A stretch of DNA of 64,000 bases, taken from positions 48,606 to 112,605 of the forward strand of contig NVXM01000004.1 of assembly GCA_002733865.1 (NCBI GenBank), written 5' to 3'. Positions 7,994-15,907 of the stretch are shown in pieces. Within the stretch, counting starts at the first letter, position 1. The number at the start of each line of letters is the position of its first letter. Below the pieces are notes generated by a model. That model worked only from the letters and a program-made list of their open reading frames with translations. It was not told where the DNA came from and did not search any database. Made by a program: the position numbers and the translations under genes. This stretch comes from Sphingopyxis sp. (lineage in GTDB: Bacteria > Pseudomonadota > Alphaproteobacteria > Sphingomonadales > Sphingomonadaceae).

Positions 7994-8194
7994 TTACAGC
8001 TTCCGCAGACCAGTCCGGCCATTTTTTGCGCGAGAAATACTGACCAGGGTATTTCCATTGCGCCAAGCCACGACCATATTCGGTTCGGCGAGCTTGCATT
8101 CAGGTAGACCAGAACCATTTAACTGCCGCTCCAAACAAACCATCGCTTGGGGCAACCGCCGAACCATTGTGGGTATCGGTAAAGCGCCCATCAT
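7994..8194 (-). CDS. Possible small hypothetical protein
   Basis: A 66-residue ORF starting MMGALPIPTMVRRLPQAM and ending SRAKNGRTGLRKL. The composition is protein-like, with one Cys pair (CLERQL, ECKLAE), a WRNGNTLVSISR segment and a basic tail. There is no clear ribosome site, no recognised domain, and upstream in-frame codons run on for only a short distance. It may be a real small gene or the remnant of a longer one. Confidence 0.28.
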   Translation of the reverse strand: MMGALPIPTMVRRLPQAMVCLERQLNGSGLPECKLAEPNMVVAWRNGNTLVSISRAKNGRTGLRKL

Positions 8195-8359
8195 TTTATA
8201 GTTTCAAACCGTGTCACTCGCCCTGCACACGTCAAAAGTTAACGAAATCTGCGCAAAAATGGCCAACACTCGTAAAATTTAGGGAATTATTATCGATTTA
8301 AATTTACAAATTGTAGCGGTAACAACGGGTTTAACACCATTGTAACCAAAGGAAAAATC

Positions 8360-8434
8360 ATGTTTCACGTCATCGCGACCAGACAATCTATCCTCGATGA
8401 CGTCGGTTCTTTTTTGCCAAATGATCGCCCCTGA
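8360..8434 (+). CDS. Possible 24-residue leader ORF upstream of the LuxR-type regulator
   Basis: ATG at 8360 is preceded by AAAGGA (8348-8353) at 6 bases and opens a 24-codon frame (MFHVIATRQS...PNDRP) ending at TGA 8432-8434, 14 bases before the ATG of the regulator gene. The regulator itself has no good ribosome site, so coupling to this short frame is possible. No repeated-codon signature of a classic attenuator is seen. Confidence 0.33.
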   Translation: MFHVIATRQSILDDVGSFLPNDRP

Positions 8435-8448
8435 TTTATGATGAACTA

Positions 8449-8970
8449 ATGACCAGAATTTCCTGCGACGATTTGAACGATAAAGAGAAAGAGGTGCTTC
8501 ACCTGCTCTTGCTCGGCCATGACGCTAAAACCGCAGCGCAGGAAATCGAAGTCACGCCCAATGTGATCAACGAACGGCTGCGGTCAGCACGCCAAAAACT
8601 GCAGGTAACAAGCAGCAAAGCAGCGGCTCGCATGCTGGCGGAACACGAAGGATTTGAACCCAAATTTTTTGTGCCCAAGAATATTGGGATTGCCCAAAAG
8701 CGCAGATCGGATGCATTTTACCCTTTGCCTGGACATCAGGCAGCGGCACCAGAAAGGGTCAGGGAAGCACAGACCGCGTATCAGTCATACGCATCTGTAT
8801 CGAACCCGCTCCTGTCGGTACCGCTTCGCAAACAGGGAGAACAGGGCAATGATCTGAGTAAAGGGGCAAGAATTTGGGCGATTGTCGACCTGTCAGTCAA
8901 ACTCGCCTGCGCATTTGCCTTTGTCTGTCTCGCCGCGATGCTGGTGAGCAGATTGATCAGCCCAAATTAA
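8449..8970 (+). CDS. LuxR-type HTH regulator with C-terminal membrane anchor
   Basis: A 173-residue protein. Residues 5-70 match a LuxR/sigma-region-4-like helix-turn-helix: LNDKEKEVLHLLLLGHDAKT, then AQEIEVTPNVINERLRSARQKL. A polar linker of about 70 residues follows, and residues about 143-168 form one hydrophobic helix (LSVKLACAFAFVCLAAMLV), so the DNA-binding head should be tethered to the cytoplasmic membrane. No receiver or ligand-binding domain is present. Short LuxR-HTH proteins with a C-terminal span are frequent in sphingomonads but their function is not established. The downstream genes at 9028 and 9447 are on the same strand and could share its transcript. Confidence 0.72.
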   Translation: MTRISCDDLNDKEKEVLHLLLLGHDAKTAAQEIEVTPNVINERLRSARQKLQVTSSKAAARMLAEHEGFEPKFFVPKNIGIAQKRRSDAFYPLPGHQAAAPERVREAQTAYQSYASVSNPLLSVPLRKQGEQGNDLSKGARIWAIVDLSVKLACAFAFVCLAAMLVSRLISPN

Positions 8971-9027
8971 TCCCTGCCCTTTTGGTCACCAATTGACGCC
9001 CCTAGTGTCTGGCGTCTGGAGAGTAGC

Positions 9028-9396
9028 ATGTTGAACCAACGTATTGAAGCCGCACGCCCTATTGCCCATAAAATCAATGAGGTCGAAAAATCCCTGAACC
9101 TGACCATGGTACAGATGGGCGAATTGATGAGCAGCATCGCGGCTGCTCGCCTCGCTCCTGGTACCCGCTTTTCCCTGACTGCAGGAATGGATGCATCGGA
9201 GAAACTCATCTCCGCCGTCGCACAAACAGCGCGGAGTTATCGGGAAGTGGTCGAAGCCCACGGTCATCTTGCCGAAGACCGGCAGGATGCGGGATTGCAA
9301 GCCGTTAGCTGGGGTGATTATGCCGAATGCCCACCACTGGAAGCAAAAGGCGATGAAGCGCCTTCGAACCCGCTCCGGGTGGTCGAAACTGCCTAG
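9028..9396 (+). CDS. Conserved-looking hypothetical protein
   Basis: A 122-residue soluble protein with ribosome site GGAG at good spacing before ATG 9028. It is almost all helical: INEVEKSLNLTMVQMGELMSS, split here as INEVEKSLNLT and MVQMGELMSS, then ARLAPGTRFSLTAGMDASEKL and AQTARSYREVVEAHGHL. It has no signal peptide, membrane segment or catalytic motif. I recognise the general look (chromosome-borne sphingomonad hypothetical, possibly a small structural or partner protein) but no named family. Confidence 0.7.
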   Translation: MLNQRIEAARPIAHKINEVEKSLNLTMVQMGELMSSIAAARLAPGTRFSLTAGMDASEKLISAVAQTARSYREVVEAHGHLAEDRQDAGLQAVSWGDYAECPPLEAKGDEAPSNPLRVVETA

Positions 9397-9411
9397 CCGG
9401 ACTGCTGAGAC

Positions 9412-9443
9412 TTGACTGGACTATCGTTATTTGGTCCGGTCAA
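9412..9443. repeat. Hairpin directly before the start of the 9447 gene
   Basis: TTGACTGGAC (9412-9421) pairs with GTCCGGTCAA (9434-9443): ten pairs, one a G-U wobble, with a 12-base loop. The right arm ends 3 bases before ATG 9447, and no ribosome site is visible there. It may separate the 9028 and 9447 genes or limit translation of the latter. Confidence 0.5.
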
Positions 9444-9446
9444 CCG

Positions 9447-9905
9447 ATGTCTCGTCTCGATTTCTTTCTGTCGCTCCTGACCATTGTTTGCCTTTATTCA
9501 ATGATCAGGGGCGGCGAGCCCGAAAGAAGAGTCGTGCTAATCTTGATCGCCGGATTCGTGCTCTCGATCATCGCGACAACGCCTTCGGATGAAATGTACA
9601 TGCACCCAGAAGTCGGCGTCTTTATCGTAGATTTGGCAATGCTGTTCGGATTTGCGATTCTGGCGCTGAACGCTGAAAGGTATTGGACTATATGGATGTG
9701 CTCCATGCAAGTGATTCAGGTTATGTCTCATATCCCCAAAATGATAATCCCCGAACTGCTCCCTCAAGCTTATTACATGATAGTGGCGTTCTGGGCCTAT
9801 CCGATGCTCATCGTGCTGGCCATCGGCACATATCGTCACCAGAAGCGTCTTCGGCTATTCGGGGCCGACAGATCCTGGAGCGACTTTTCCTCCTTGCAAA
9901 GATAG
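9447..9905 (+). CDS. Multi-span membrane protein of unknown function
   Basis: A 152-residue hydrophobic protein with about four membrane spans: LSLLTIVCLYSMIRG, VLILIAGFVLSIIATT, VDLAMLFGFAILALNA and YYMIVAFWAYPMLIVLAIG. Small charged loops lie between them (GEPERR, SDEMYMHPE), and the tail TYRHQKRLRLF is basic. No family is recognised. The start is the only ATG that fits, yet it lacks a ribosome site and follows a hairpin. Its last 70 codons overlap, in another frame, the upstream extension of the RadC-like gene. Confidence 0.6.
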   Translation: MSRLDFFLSLLTIVCLYSMIRGGEPERRVVLILIAGFVLSIIATTPSDEMYMHPEVGVFIVDLAMLFGFAILALNAERYWTIWMCSMQVIQVMSHIPKMIIPELLPQAYYMIVAFWAYPMLIVLAIGTYRHQKRLRLFGADRSWSDFSSLQR

Positions 9906-10447
9906 ACAATGCTTCTGATGTCGCTGCCGCGTTGATCGCAGAATTCGGTTCCATTGGTGCCGCCCTGCACGCTGATCCCCGCAAAACCGGCGACCATCCT
10001 GCGCGAGCGATCTTGTCTCTGGTGCGCGAAGCGATGCTGCTATCGTCGAGGGACAAGATGCTGGAACGCATCTGCCTGTCCAAGGCCACCGACGTGATCG
10101 AATATCTGATCGTCGCAATGGCGCGGTTGCCGGTCGAAGAAGTACGGGTTTTGTTTCTCGACAGCAGAAACCGGCTAATCAGCGACGAGGTCGTTAGCAG
10201 GGGGACAGTGTCCGAGGCTCCCATCTATCCTCGCGAAATATTGAAGCGGTCACTCGCCCTCGACGCCTCGGCATTGATTCTGGCTCACAATCATCCCTCC
10301 GGTGATCCCAGCCCCAGCGATGGCGATATAGAAGCAACCCGCAGACTGCTGACGGCCTCGGAAGAGCTGGGGCTGACCGTTCACGATCATATCATTGTTG
10401 GCAGCGAAGGCTGGATCAGCCTGCGCGACTGGGTTGCATTCTCGTGA
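9692..10447 (+). CDS. radC: RadC-family (JAMM/MPN) protein, divergent N-terminus, uncertain start
   Basis: The C-terminal 120 residues are a clear RadC/DUF2466 domain: EEVRVLFLDSRNRLISDE, then SRGTVSEAPIYPREI, then the metal site HNHPSGDPSPSDGD. Upstream, LERLFLLAKIDNASDVAAALI and AEFGSIGAAL align with the helical N-terminal part of RadC in a worn form. Family members usually have about 220-230 residues. The homologous part here begins near 9850, yet no ATG, GTG or TTG lies in frame between 9698 and that point. The only start codons (TTG 9683, ATG 9692, GTG 9698) are deep inside the 9447 membrane-protein gene. Either the gene has a long unrelated leader, uses a non-standard start, or lost its original 5' end. 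RadC's biochemical role is unsettled; JAMM metal residues are intact. Confidence 0.7.
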   Translation: MDVLHASDSGYVSYPQNDNPRTAPSSLLHDSGVLGLSDAHRAGHRHISSPEASSAIRGRQILERLFLLAKIDNASDVAAALIAEFGSIGAALHADPRKTGDHPARAILSLVREAMLLSSRDKMLERICLSKATDVIEYLIVAMARLPVEEVRVLFLDSRNRLISDEVVSRGTVSEAPIYPREILKRSLALDASALILAHNHPSGDPSPSDGDIEATRRLLTASEELGLTVHDHIIVGSEGWISLRDWVAFS

Positions 10448-10511
10448 TCTTGTTGCGGCGCCCGCATGCTGGCGGAACCGATCATTCTGTCGCCAAAGGG
10501 AGCGATCGATA

Positions 10512-12209
10512 ATGCCCTCATCGATGTCAGATGAGCTACGCGTAAAGCTGCTCCGCGCGGAAACCGATGCGCTTTTGCGTTCGCCTGACTTCATTCGCTC
10601 ACCGGTCATGTCTCAACTGTTGAGCTATCTGGTGGGAGAAGCCATTTCAAACCCCGGCAATCCTCCCAAGGCCTATCAGGTCGCAGTGGACGGGCTGGGC
10701 CGCACCGAAGATTTTGACGTTCAGGCCGACAGCTATCCGCGCGTACAGGTGGGACGACTACGCAAAATGCTGGCTGCCCATTATGCGGCTCACGGCGGCG
10801 CGACCCGTCTGCATATTCCCATTGGCCATTATGCGGTCGAGGTAGAAGCGCATGACAGCAAGCTGGAAGACCGGCCGAGTGGAACGGGCACGCATGCTAC
10901 CGCCACGCCGGCTGCTACCGACTCCGCTCCATGGTTTAAACAGCCCGGGCCCCTGGTCGCGTTGGCAGCTCTCCTGCTGATGATCGCAATTGGGTTGATA
11001 TGGTGGTTCAACACAGCCAATCCGCAGCCCGCAGAAGACGTGGTGGTGGTAGACAATTACACTTTGCCGCCGAAAATCTACATTGCTACCGACCAAAGCC
11101 AGCCGTCAGCACCAAGCAGCGCGAGCGCAGGCTCGCTCGAGCTTTTCTTTGAAGACGCGTTCGCCAGCTCTTCGCAAGTGCGCCTTGTGGCAGCTGATGG
11201 GGCAAATCTGGATCCAGAAGACAGTCAACACGGCTATCTCTTTAATATCCAATTGGTGACGGGACCCAGTGGACCTGTAATCAGTTTTTCGCTGACCTCA
11301 TTGTTGAAGAACGAGAAGATCTGGTCAACGATGATTGCTTTACCGGAGTCCGTTTCCGAATATCCCGAGAAGCTGGGGCCGATCGCAAGCCGCGTTGCCG
11401 GCGTCTATGGCGTAATCCCTACCGATCAGCGCAAGCGTCTGCCCGATGATGCGGTGATTGGCTATGCCTGCCTGCTGCGCTTCGAAAGCTACCGCGCCAA
11501 CCGTGATCCCCAATTGTTGCCGGCCGTGGATTCCTGCATCGAAAAATCGCTCCTAGCCGACCCACTGGATAGCAGTATACTTGCGGCCGCCTCGTTCTTA
11601 TCTTTTTTGCGTAAAGAAGCCACTGGCCAGCAACCCGATCCGGAGGCCGGGATGGAATATGCCCGCAACGCCATGATTCGGGGCCGGGAAGATGCTTCGG
11701 CCAACTTCGCTCTCGCCAGGGCGAGTTTTTTCAATGGCAATTGCAGCCGTGGCAAGGAGTTCGCCGAAAAAGCAGCTGAGCTTGCCCCTTATGAAGCAAC
11801 CATTCAGGCGGAAACAGGTGCCTATCTATTTGGCTGTGACAATCCGGGGGCGATCAAATATCTGAGACGCGCTATGAGGTTGGACCCACGCGGTTCGATT
11901 CTCGCCGAAACGGCTCTGGCGCTGACCCTGTTGGCCGAAGGCAAAGACGCGGAAGCGCTTGAGTTCGCTGAGAAAATCGTGCCGTCCAGTACCGTCGTAG
12001 GTCCCTATTACGAGATGACTATGGCGATGGTCTACGCCAAAAATGGCCAAATTTCGAAATCACGCGCGGCCTGGGACCGTCTGGTCGCTGCTTATGGGGA
12101 CGACAGCGACGAAAGCCACGACCAGATGCTTCGGCGGATTATAACCAATCCGTTGCTGGCTAATCGCGCTATTGATCTGCTGAAAAGCAAAGGCGTGATC
12201 AAGGAATGA
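10512..12209 (+). CDS. Membrane-anchored wHTH-like/TPR regulator
   Basis: A 565-residue protein from ATG 10512 (AAGGGAG about 9 bases upstream); a longer in-frame start at 10395 lies inside radC. Residues 1-95 match the N-terminal domain seen before TPR or cyclase modules: LLRSPDFIRSPVMSQLLSYL, then KAYQVAVDGLGRTEDFD and SYPRVQVGRLRKML. I read this as a putative DNA-binding (winged-helix-like) head. One membrane span follows (about 148-167, LVALAALLLMIAIGLIWWF). The outer part of about 400 residues is mixed, ending in TPR-like helices (NFALARASFFNGNCSRGKEF, then AEKAAELAPYEATI). CadC-like one-component signalling across the membrane is a fitting model but unproven. It stands alone, convergent with the marC-family gene. 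Confidence 0.75.
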   Translation: MPSSMSDELRVKLLRAETDALLRSPDFIRSPVMSQLLSYLVGEAISNPGNPPKAYQVAVDGLGRTEDFDVQADSYPRVQVGRLRKMLAAHYAAHGGATRLHIPIGHYAVEVEAHDSKLEDRPSGTGTHATATPAATDSAPWFKQPGPLVALAALLLMIAIGLIWWFNTANPQPAEDVVVVDNYTLPPKIYIATDQSQPSAPSSASAGSLELFFEDAFASSSQVRLVAADGANLDPEDSQHGYLFNIQLVTGPSGPVISFSLTSLLKNEKIWSTMIALPESVSEYPEKLGPIASRVAGVYGVIPTDQRKRLPDDAVIGYACLLRFESYRANRDPQLLPAVDSCIEKSLLADPLDSSILAAASFLSFLRKEATGQQPDPEAGMEYARNAMIRGREDASANFALARASFFNGNCSRGKEFAEKAAELAPYEATIQAETGAYLFGCDNPGAIKYLRRAMRLDPRGSILAETALALTLLAEGKDAEALEFAEKIVPSSTVVGPYYEMTMAMVYAKNGQISKSRAAWDRLVAAYGDDSDESHDQMLRRIITNPLLANRAIDLLKSKGVIKE

Positions 12210-12250
12210 ATGATCGGGCTTGCCCGTCGATCTCTTTGCCACAAAGCCTG

Positions 12251-12868
12251 TCAAAAACTGGCGATCAACCCGTCCACCACAAATTGTACGGCAAGCGCAC
12301 CCAGTAGTACGCCGAGTACCCGGGTGATCACCGCCTCGACCTTGTGACCCAATATCCGCATCAGCGGCCCGGCGGCGATCAGTCCGATCAGGGTCAGCAA
12401 CAGCACCGACCCCAGTGCGCCAAGAATGACCAGCGCATTGTCGACGCCGTCATTCTGCGATGTCAGCAGCATGACCGCTGCAATCGATCCCGGCCCGGCG
12501 ATCATCGGCATCGCCATGGGAAAGATCGACACATCTTCGATTTCGGGATGCTCGATAATTTCCTGCGCCCGGTCCTCGCGCCGTTCGGTGCGTTTCTCGA
12601 ACACCATTTCGAGCGCGATCAGGAACAACATGATGCCCCCGGCAATACGAAAACTGTCCAGACTGATGCCCAGCGCACCCAGCATTTGTTCACCAAACAA
12701 GGCAAAGACCAGCAAGATGAGCGCGGCGACGAAAATCGCGCGTATCGCCATGATCCGGCGGTCGCGCGGCGGGGCATTGCTCGTCAGGCTGGCATAGATC
12801 GGCGCGCAGCCCGGCGGGTCAATCACCACGAAGAAGGTGATGAAAGAGGAGATAAATAGCTCGATCAT
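12251..12868 (-). CDS. MarC-family integral membrane protein
   Basis: A 205-residue protein with six hydrophobic segments and the MarC/UPF0056 pattern: FFVVIDPPGCAPIYASLT at the first span, RIAGGIMLFLIALEM in the middle, and FPMAMPMIAGPGSIAAVML, the family's most constant stretch. Full family length. Despite the name (multiple antibiotic resistance), no drug-efflux role has been established for MarC, and the substrate is unknown. It is the last gene of a tightly packed minus-strand unit (yggT, folD, lipoprotein, marC family); its ATG overlaps the stop of the lipoprotein gene by 4 bases. Confidence 0.92.
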   Translation of the reverse strand: MIELFISSFITFFVVIDPPGCAPIYASLTSNAPPRDRRIMAIRAIFVAALILLVFALFGEQMLGALGISLDSFRIAGGIMLFLIALEMVFEKRTERREDRAQEIIEHPEIEDVSIFPMAMPMIAGPGSIAAVMLLTSQNDGVDNALVILGALGSVLLLTLIGLIAAGPLMRILGHKVEAVITRVLGVLLGALAVQFVVDGLIASF

Positions 12869-13584
12869 GGGGTTGGCACGGGAACGGTATATTCATGCAC
12901 CCGCTGGAAGCTGCCATCGTCTTGCGACAGTTCAACGTAGACGACACGCGAACCATCTGCATTGAATGCGGCGTGCCAAACCAGACTTTGATCGCGAGAG
13001 GTCGCCGTCATGCCCTTTTCGGTCAAGCCGATTGGTACTGTGGCTGCGGCAATTTTCGCCTTGCAGGAAGCGATATCGGTTTCAACATAGTCGGGTTCCG
13101 GAAGCGGTGTGTCCAGCGACTGGCCGTCGTCAAACACCCATTTCCACTCGATCTCCTTCTCCGGCCGTCGCTTGCCAAAATCCTGCTGCCGCCAAATGGT
13201 CGTGAAATGTCCGGAATCTCCCTTGGCATTCTGCCAGGCGCCAGTGGATACTGCCGTGCTGCCGTCGCAGGACATATAAATATGGTGCGGCTGCCACGTA
13301 ACCGCCTCGGCCGGGTCGGTCTTGTCTTTCAGCCATTGCTGCGCGTTAACGAGGTCGGGCGTGAACGTAATCGCATCATCAGCGGCGGTTTCGCGAAAGG
13401 CTGTCCATTGCCCCTCTTCCTGCGCCAAACGAGCAAAGGCCAGTTCCGCCTGGACAACGGCGCTTGGATTGGCAACCGGTTTGCCCATTACCCGGTCATA
13501 GCGTTCGCGGTCACTGGGGCGACCGCCGCCAGCAGCGCAACTGGCCAAAAGCAGCGCAATTCCGATAGCAGCAAATATTCGCAT
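12865..13584 (-). CDS. Lipoprotein with SnoaL/NTF2-like domain
   Basis: A 239-residue protein. A lipoprotein signal peptide covers residues 1-16 ([16 protein letters not shown]), with the lipobox LASC placing the modified cysteine at 16. The mature part contains an NTF2-like pattern (LAFARLAQEEGQWTAFRETA, then DDAITFTPDLVNA and STGAWQNAKGDSGHFTTIW), resembling DUF4440/SnoaL folds often found in exported proteins, so a ligand-binding or enzymatic pocket is likely. The substrate is unknown. Lgt at 27263 would lipidate it. It sits between folD and the marC-family gene with 1- and 4-base overlaps. Confidence 0.8.
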   Translation of the reverse strand: MRIFAAIGIALLLASCAAGGGRPSDRERYDRVMGKPVANPSAVVQAELAFARLAQEEGQWTAFRETAADDAITFTPDLVNAQQWLKDKTDPAEAVTWQPHHIYMSCDGSTAVSTGAWQNAKGDSGHFTTIWRQQDFGKRRPEKEIEWKWVFDDGQSLDTPLPEPDYVETDIASCKAKIAAATVPIGLTEKGMTATSRDQSLVWHAAFNADGSRVVYVELSQDDGSFQRVHEYTVPVPTP

Positions 13585-14480
13585 TAGAGACCCTCTGGTT
13601 TATCCAATCCGGCGCGTGCAGATGCCGCGACCAGCGTGTTGCGCAATAGCACCGCAATGGTCATCGGTCCAACCCCTCCCGGGACCGGCGTGATCGCCCG
13701 GACGTGATCCAGCGCTTCTGCCGTGGCGACATCGCCCACCAGACGGCCTTTGTCGCTGCCCGGTTCCGGATCCAGCCGGTTAATGCCTACGTCAATGACC
13801 ACGGCTCCGGGTTTCAGCCAGTCGCCCTTGACCATTTCGGCGCGGCCCACCGCAGCGACAACAATGTCCGCGCGCCGTACCACCGCGGGCAGATCCCGCG
13901 TGCGGCTATGCGCCATCGTAACCGTACAATTTTCAGCGAGCAGCAACTGCGCCATTGGCTTGCCGACAAGGATCGAGCGACCAACCACCACGGCATCGTG
14001 CCCGGTCAGATCACCCAGCGTGTCTTTCAGCAGCATTAGGCTGCCCAGCGGAGTGCACGGAGTCAGCGCCTCTTCGCCATTGGCCAGACGGCCAGCGTTG
14101 ATCACATGGAGGCCATCGACATCCTTGTCCGGATCGATCGCCATGACCACTGCCTTTTCGTCGAGGCCCTTGGGCAGCGGCAGCTGCACCAATATGCCGT
14201 CTACCGTATCATCTGCGTTCAACCGCTCGACCAGCGCGATCAGCTCTTCCTGCGATGTATCGGCAGGCAAGCGGTGTTCGAAGCTTTCCATGCCGGCAGC
14301 GATCGTCGCTTTGTGTTTGGATGCGACATAGACCTGGCTCGCCGGATCTTCGCCGACCAGCACCACGGCCAGACCGGGCGCACGACCGGTTTGCTTCACA
14401 AAGGCGGGAACCGATTCCCGGATCCGTTCGCGCAAACCCGCAGCAAAAGCCTTGCCATCAATGATCTGCGCTGTGGTCAA
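13584..14480 (-). CDS. folD: Bifunctional methylenetetrahydrofolate dehydrogenase / cyclohydrolase
   Basis: A 298-residue FolD of full length. Signatures: [19 protein letters not shown] with the active-site Tyr and Lys (YxxxK), [38 protein letters not shown], and the NADP-binding turn [16 protein letters not shown]. It interconverts methylene-, methenyl- and 10-formyl-tetrahydrofolate in the cytoplasm, supplying one-carbon units for purines, methionine and formyl-Met-tRNA. The start overlaps the end of yggT by 4 bases, and the stop touches the lipoprotein start. Confidence 0.97.
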   Translation of the reverse strand: MTTAQIIDGKAFAAGLRERIRESVPAFVKQTGRAPGLAVVLVGEDPASQVYVASKHKATIAAGMESFEHRLPADTSQEELIALVERLNADDTVDGILVQLPLPKGLDEKAVVMAIDPDKDVDGLHVINAGRLANGEEALTPCTPLGSLMLLKDTLGDLTGHDAVVVGRSILVGKPMAQLLLAENCTVTMAHSRTRDLPAVVRRADIVVAAVGRAEMVKGDWLKPGAVVIDVGINRLDPEPGSDKGRLVGDVATAEALDHVRAITPVPGGVGPMTIAVLLRNTLVAASARAGLDKPEGL

Positions 14481-14773
14481 CTTAACAAGGCCTGCGCCAG
14501 AGGTGGCAGGATCGCGTCCTGCAGGATGATGATACCGATAATGACAACCATTGGCGTCAGGTCAATCGCGCCGAAATCGGGCATGATCTTGCGGATCGGA
14601 TTGTAAATCGGCGCGGTCAGCGCGTCCAATGTGGTCCAGATCGCGCGGACAATATCATTTTGCAGATTGATCACATTAAACGCCAGCAACCAGCTCATGA
14701 TCGCCTGCACAATGATAACCGTAATAGCCACATTAAGCAGAATGGAAATAATCTGAAGAATTGCGAATGCCAT
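14477..14773 (-). CDS. YggT-family membrane protein
   Basis: Starting at ATG 14773 (AGGG 7 bases upstream) gives 98 residues; a start 60 bases earlier is open but adds an unlike leader. Two YGGT-type hydrophobic halves are visible: [20 protein letters not shown] with [13 protein letters not shown], then [20 protein letters not shown] and [15 protein letters not shown]. The segment with [11 protein letters not shown] is the family hallmark. YggT proteins are small inner-membrane proteins linked with cell-shape, division and osmotic functions; the molecular role is not settled. It heads the folD operon. Confidence 0.9.
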   Translation of the reverse strand: MAFAILQIISILLNVAITVIIVQAIMSWLLAFNVINLQNDIVRAIWTTLDALTAPIYNPIRKIMPDFGAIDLTPMVVIIGIIILQDAILPPLAQALLS

Positions 14774-14870
14774 GGCGGACCCTTTATCGATGTTCTGGCA
14801 GAGCGGCCAGAGATTTGTCGCCGGCTCCACCAATAAATTACTGTATCATATATATAAGACAGCGGGCGGT

Positions 14871-15788
14871 TTAATCAACCGATTCAAAATCGTCCCGGAC
14901 CAACGTACCCGCACCCTTGCTGGTGAAGATTTCGAGCAGCATCGCATGCGGTATCCGGCCATCGAGGATGACCGCTGCGTCGACCCCTTCCTGCACTGCT
15001 TTTACGCAGGTTTCGAGCTTCGGTATCATGCCGCCGGAAATCGTGCCGTCCTTGACCAGTTCAACAATTGCTCGCGGTGCAAGATCGGTCAGCAGATCGC
15101 CCTGCTTGTCGAGTACGCCGGCAACGTCAGTAAGCAGAAACAGGCGCGCCGCGCGTAACGCCGAGGCCACTGCCCCGGCCATCGTGTCGGCGTTGATATT
15201 ATAGGTATGGCCATCATCGCCCACGCCGATCGGGGCGATTACCGGAATCATGCCGGAAGAAGAGATCATGTCCACCACGCGGCGGTTCACATTTTTCGGT
15301 TCACCGACATAGCCGAGGTCGATGATCCGCTCGATATTGCTGTCAGGGTCGCGTTCGGTGCGGCGCAGCTTGGCCGCCTTCACGAAGCCACCATCCTTGC
15401 CGGAGATTCCGATGGCGTGCCCGCCCGCCTTTTCGATCCAGCTGACCAGTTCCTTGTTGATCGCGCCAGACAGCACCATTTCGGCGATCTCGGCGGTTTC
15501 CTTGGTGGTCACGCGCAAGCCGTCGACAAACTTGCTTTCCACGCCAATCCGCTGCAGCATCGCGCCGATTTGCGGGCCGCCGCCATGAACAACAACGGGA
15601 TTGATGCCGACCGCCTTCAACAGCACGATATCTTCGGCAAAATTGCGCGCCAGCGCCGGGTCGCCCATCGCATGACCGCCATATTTGACGACAAATGTCT
15701 TGCCGGCATAGCGCTGCATGTACGGCAAAGCATCGGTGAGTGTTTCCGCTTTCGCGAGCATGGCGGGATCGGGTGAATGGTCTATCAT
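14871..15788 (-). CDS. argB: Acetylglutamate kinase
   Basis: A 305-residue amino-acid kinase. Motifs: [15 protein letters not shown] (phosphate-binding Lys-Gly-Gly), [16 protein letters not shown] (acetylglutamate/ATP loop), [13 protein letters not shown], and the C-terminal [20 protein letters not shown] with the conserved Lys. It phosphorylates N-acetyl-L-glutamate, the second step of arginine synthesis. The N-terminal helix ([13 protein letters not shown]) is of the kind found in arginine-inhibited hexameric enzymes, so feedback control by arginine is likely. It is monocistronic in appearance, between yggT and mutS. Confidence 0.97.
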   Translation of the reverse strand: MIDHSPDPAMLAKAETLTDALPYMQRYAGKTFVVKYGGHAMGDPALARNFAEDIVLLKAVGINPVVVHGGGPQIGAMLQRIGVESKFVDGLRVTTKETAEIAEMVLSGAINKELVSWIEKAGGHAIGISGKDGGFVKAAKLRRTERDPDSNIERIIDLGYVGEPKNVNRRVVDMISSSGMIPVIAPIGVGDDGHTYNINADTMAGAVASALRAARLFLLTDVAGVLDKQGDLLTDLAPRAIVELVKDGTISGGMIPKLETCVKAVQEGVDAAVILDGRIPHAMLLEIFTSKGAGTLVRDDFESVD

Positions 15789-15907
15789 GGGCGTCTTTCA
15801 GTCTAGCCGGATGGCAAAAGCAAGCCTTTAATCAGTTTTTGGGGCGCTCTTTCACTTTTTTGGGAGGCAGGTGCGGCCAGCAAGCACAATATCGACTTCT
15901 CATAGCT

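Larger units (their letters stand above)
7697..8448. other. Sparse region with small ORFs and inverted repeats
   Basis: This 750-base gap holds no large gene. It contains a possible 38-residue membrane peptide on the minus strand (7730-7846), a small perfect palindrome CTCGGGTTCCCGAG (7903-7916), a 12-base inverted repeat (7924-7963), a possible 66-residue ORF (7994-8194, minus), an AT-rich promoter-like segment (about 8225-8355) and a 24-residue ORF with a ribosome site (8360-8434). Confidence 0.5.
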
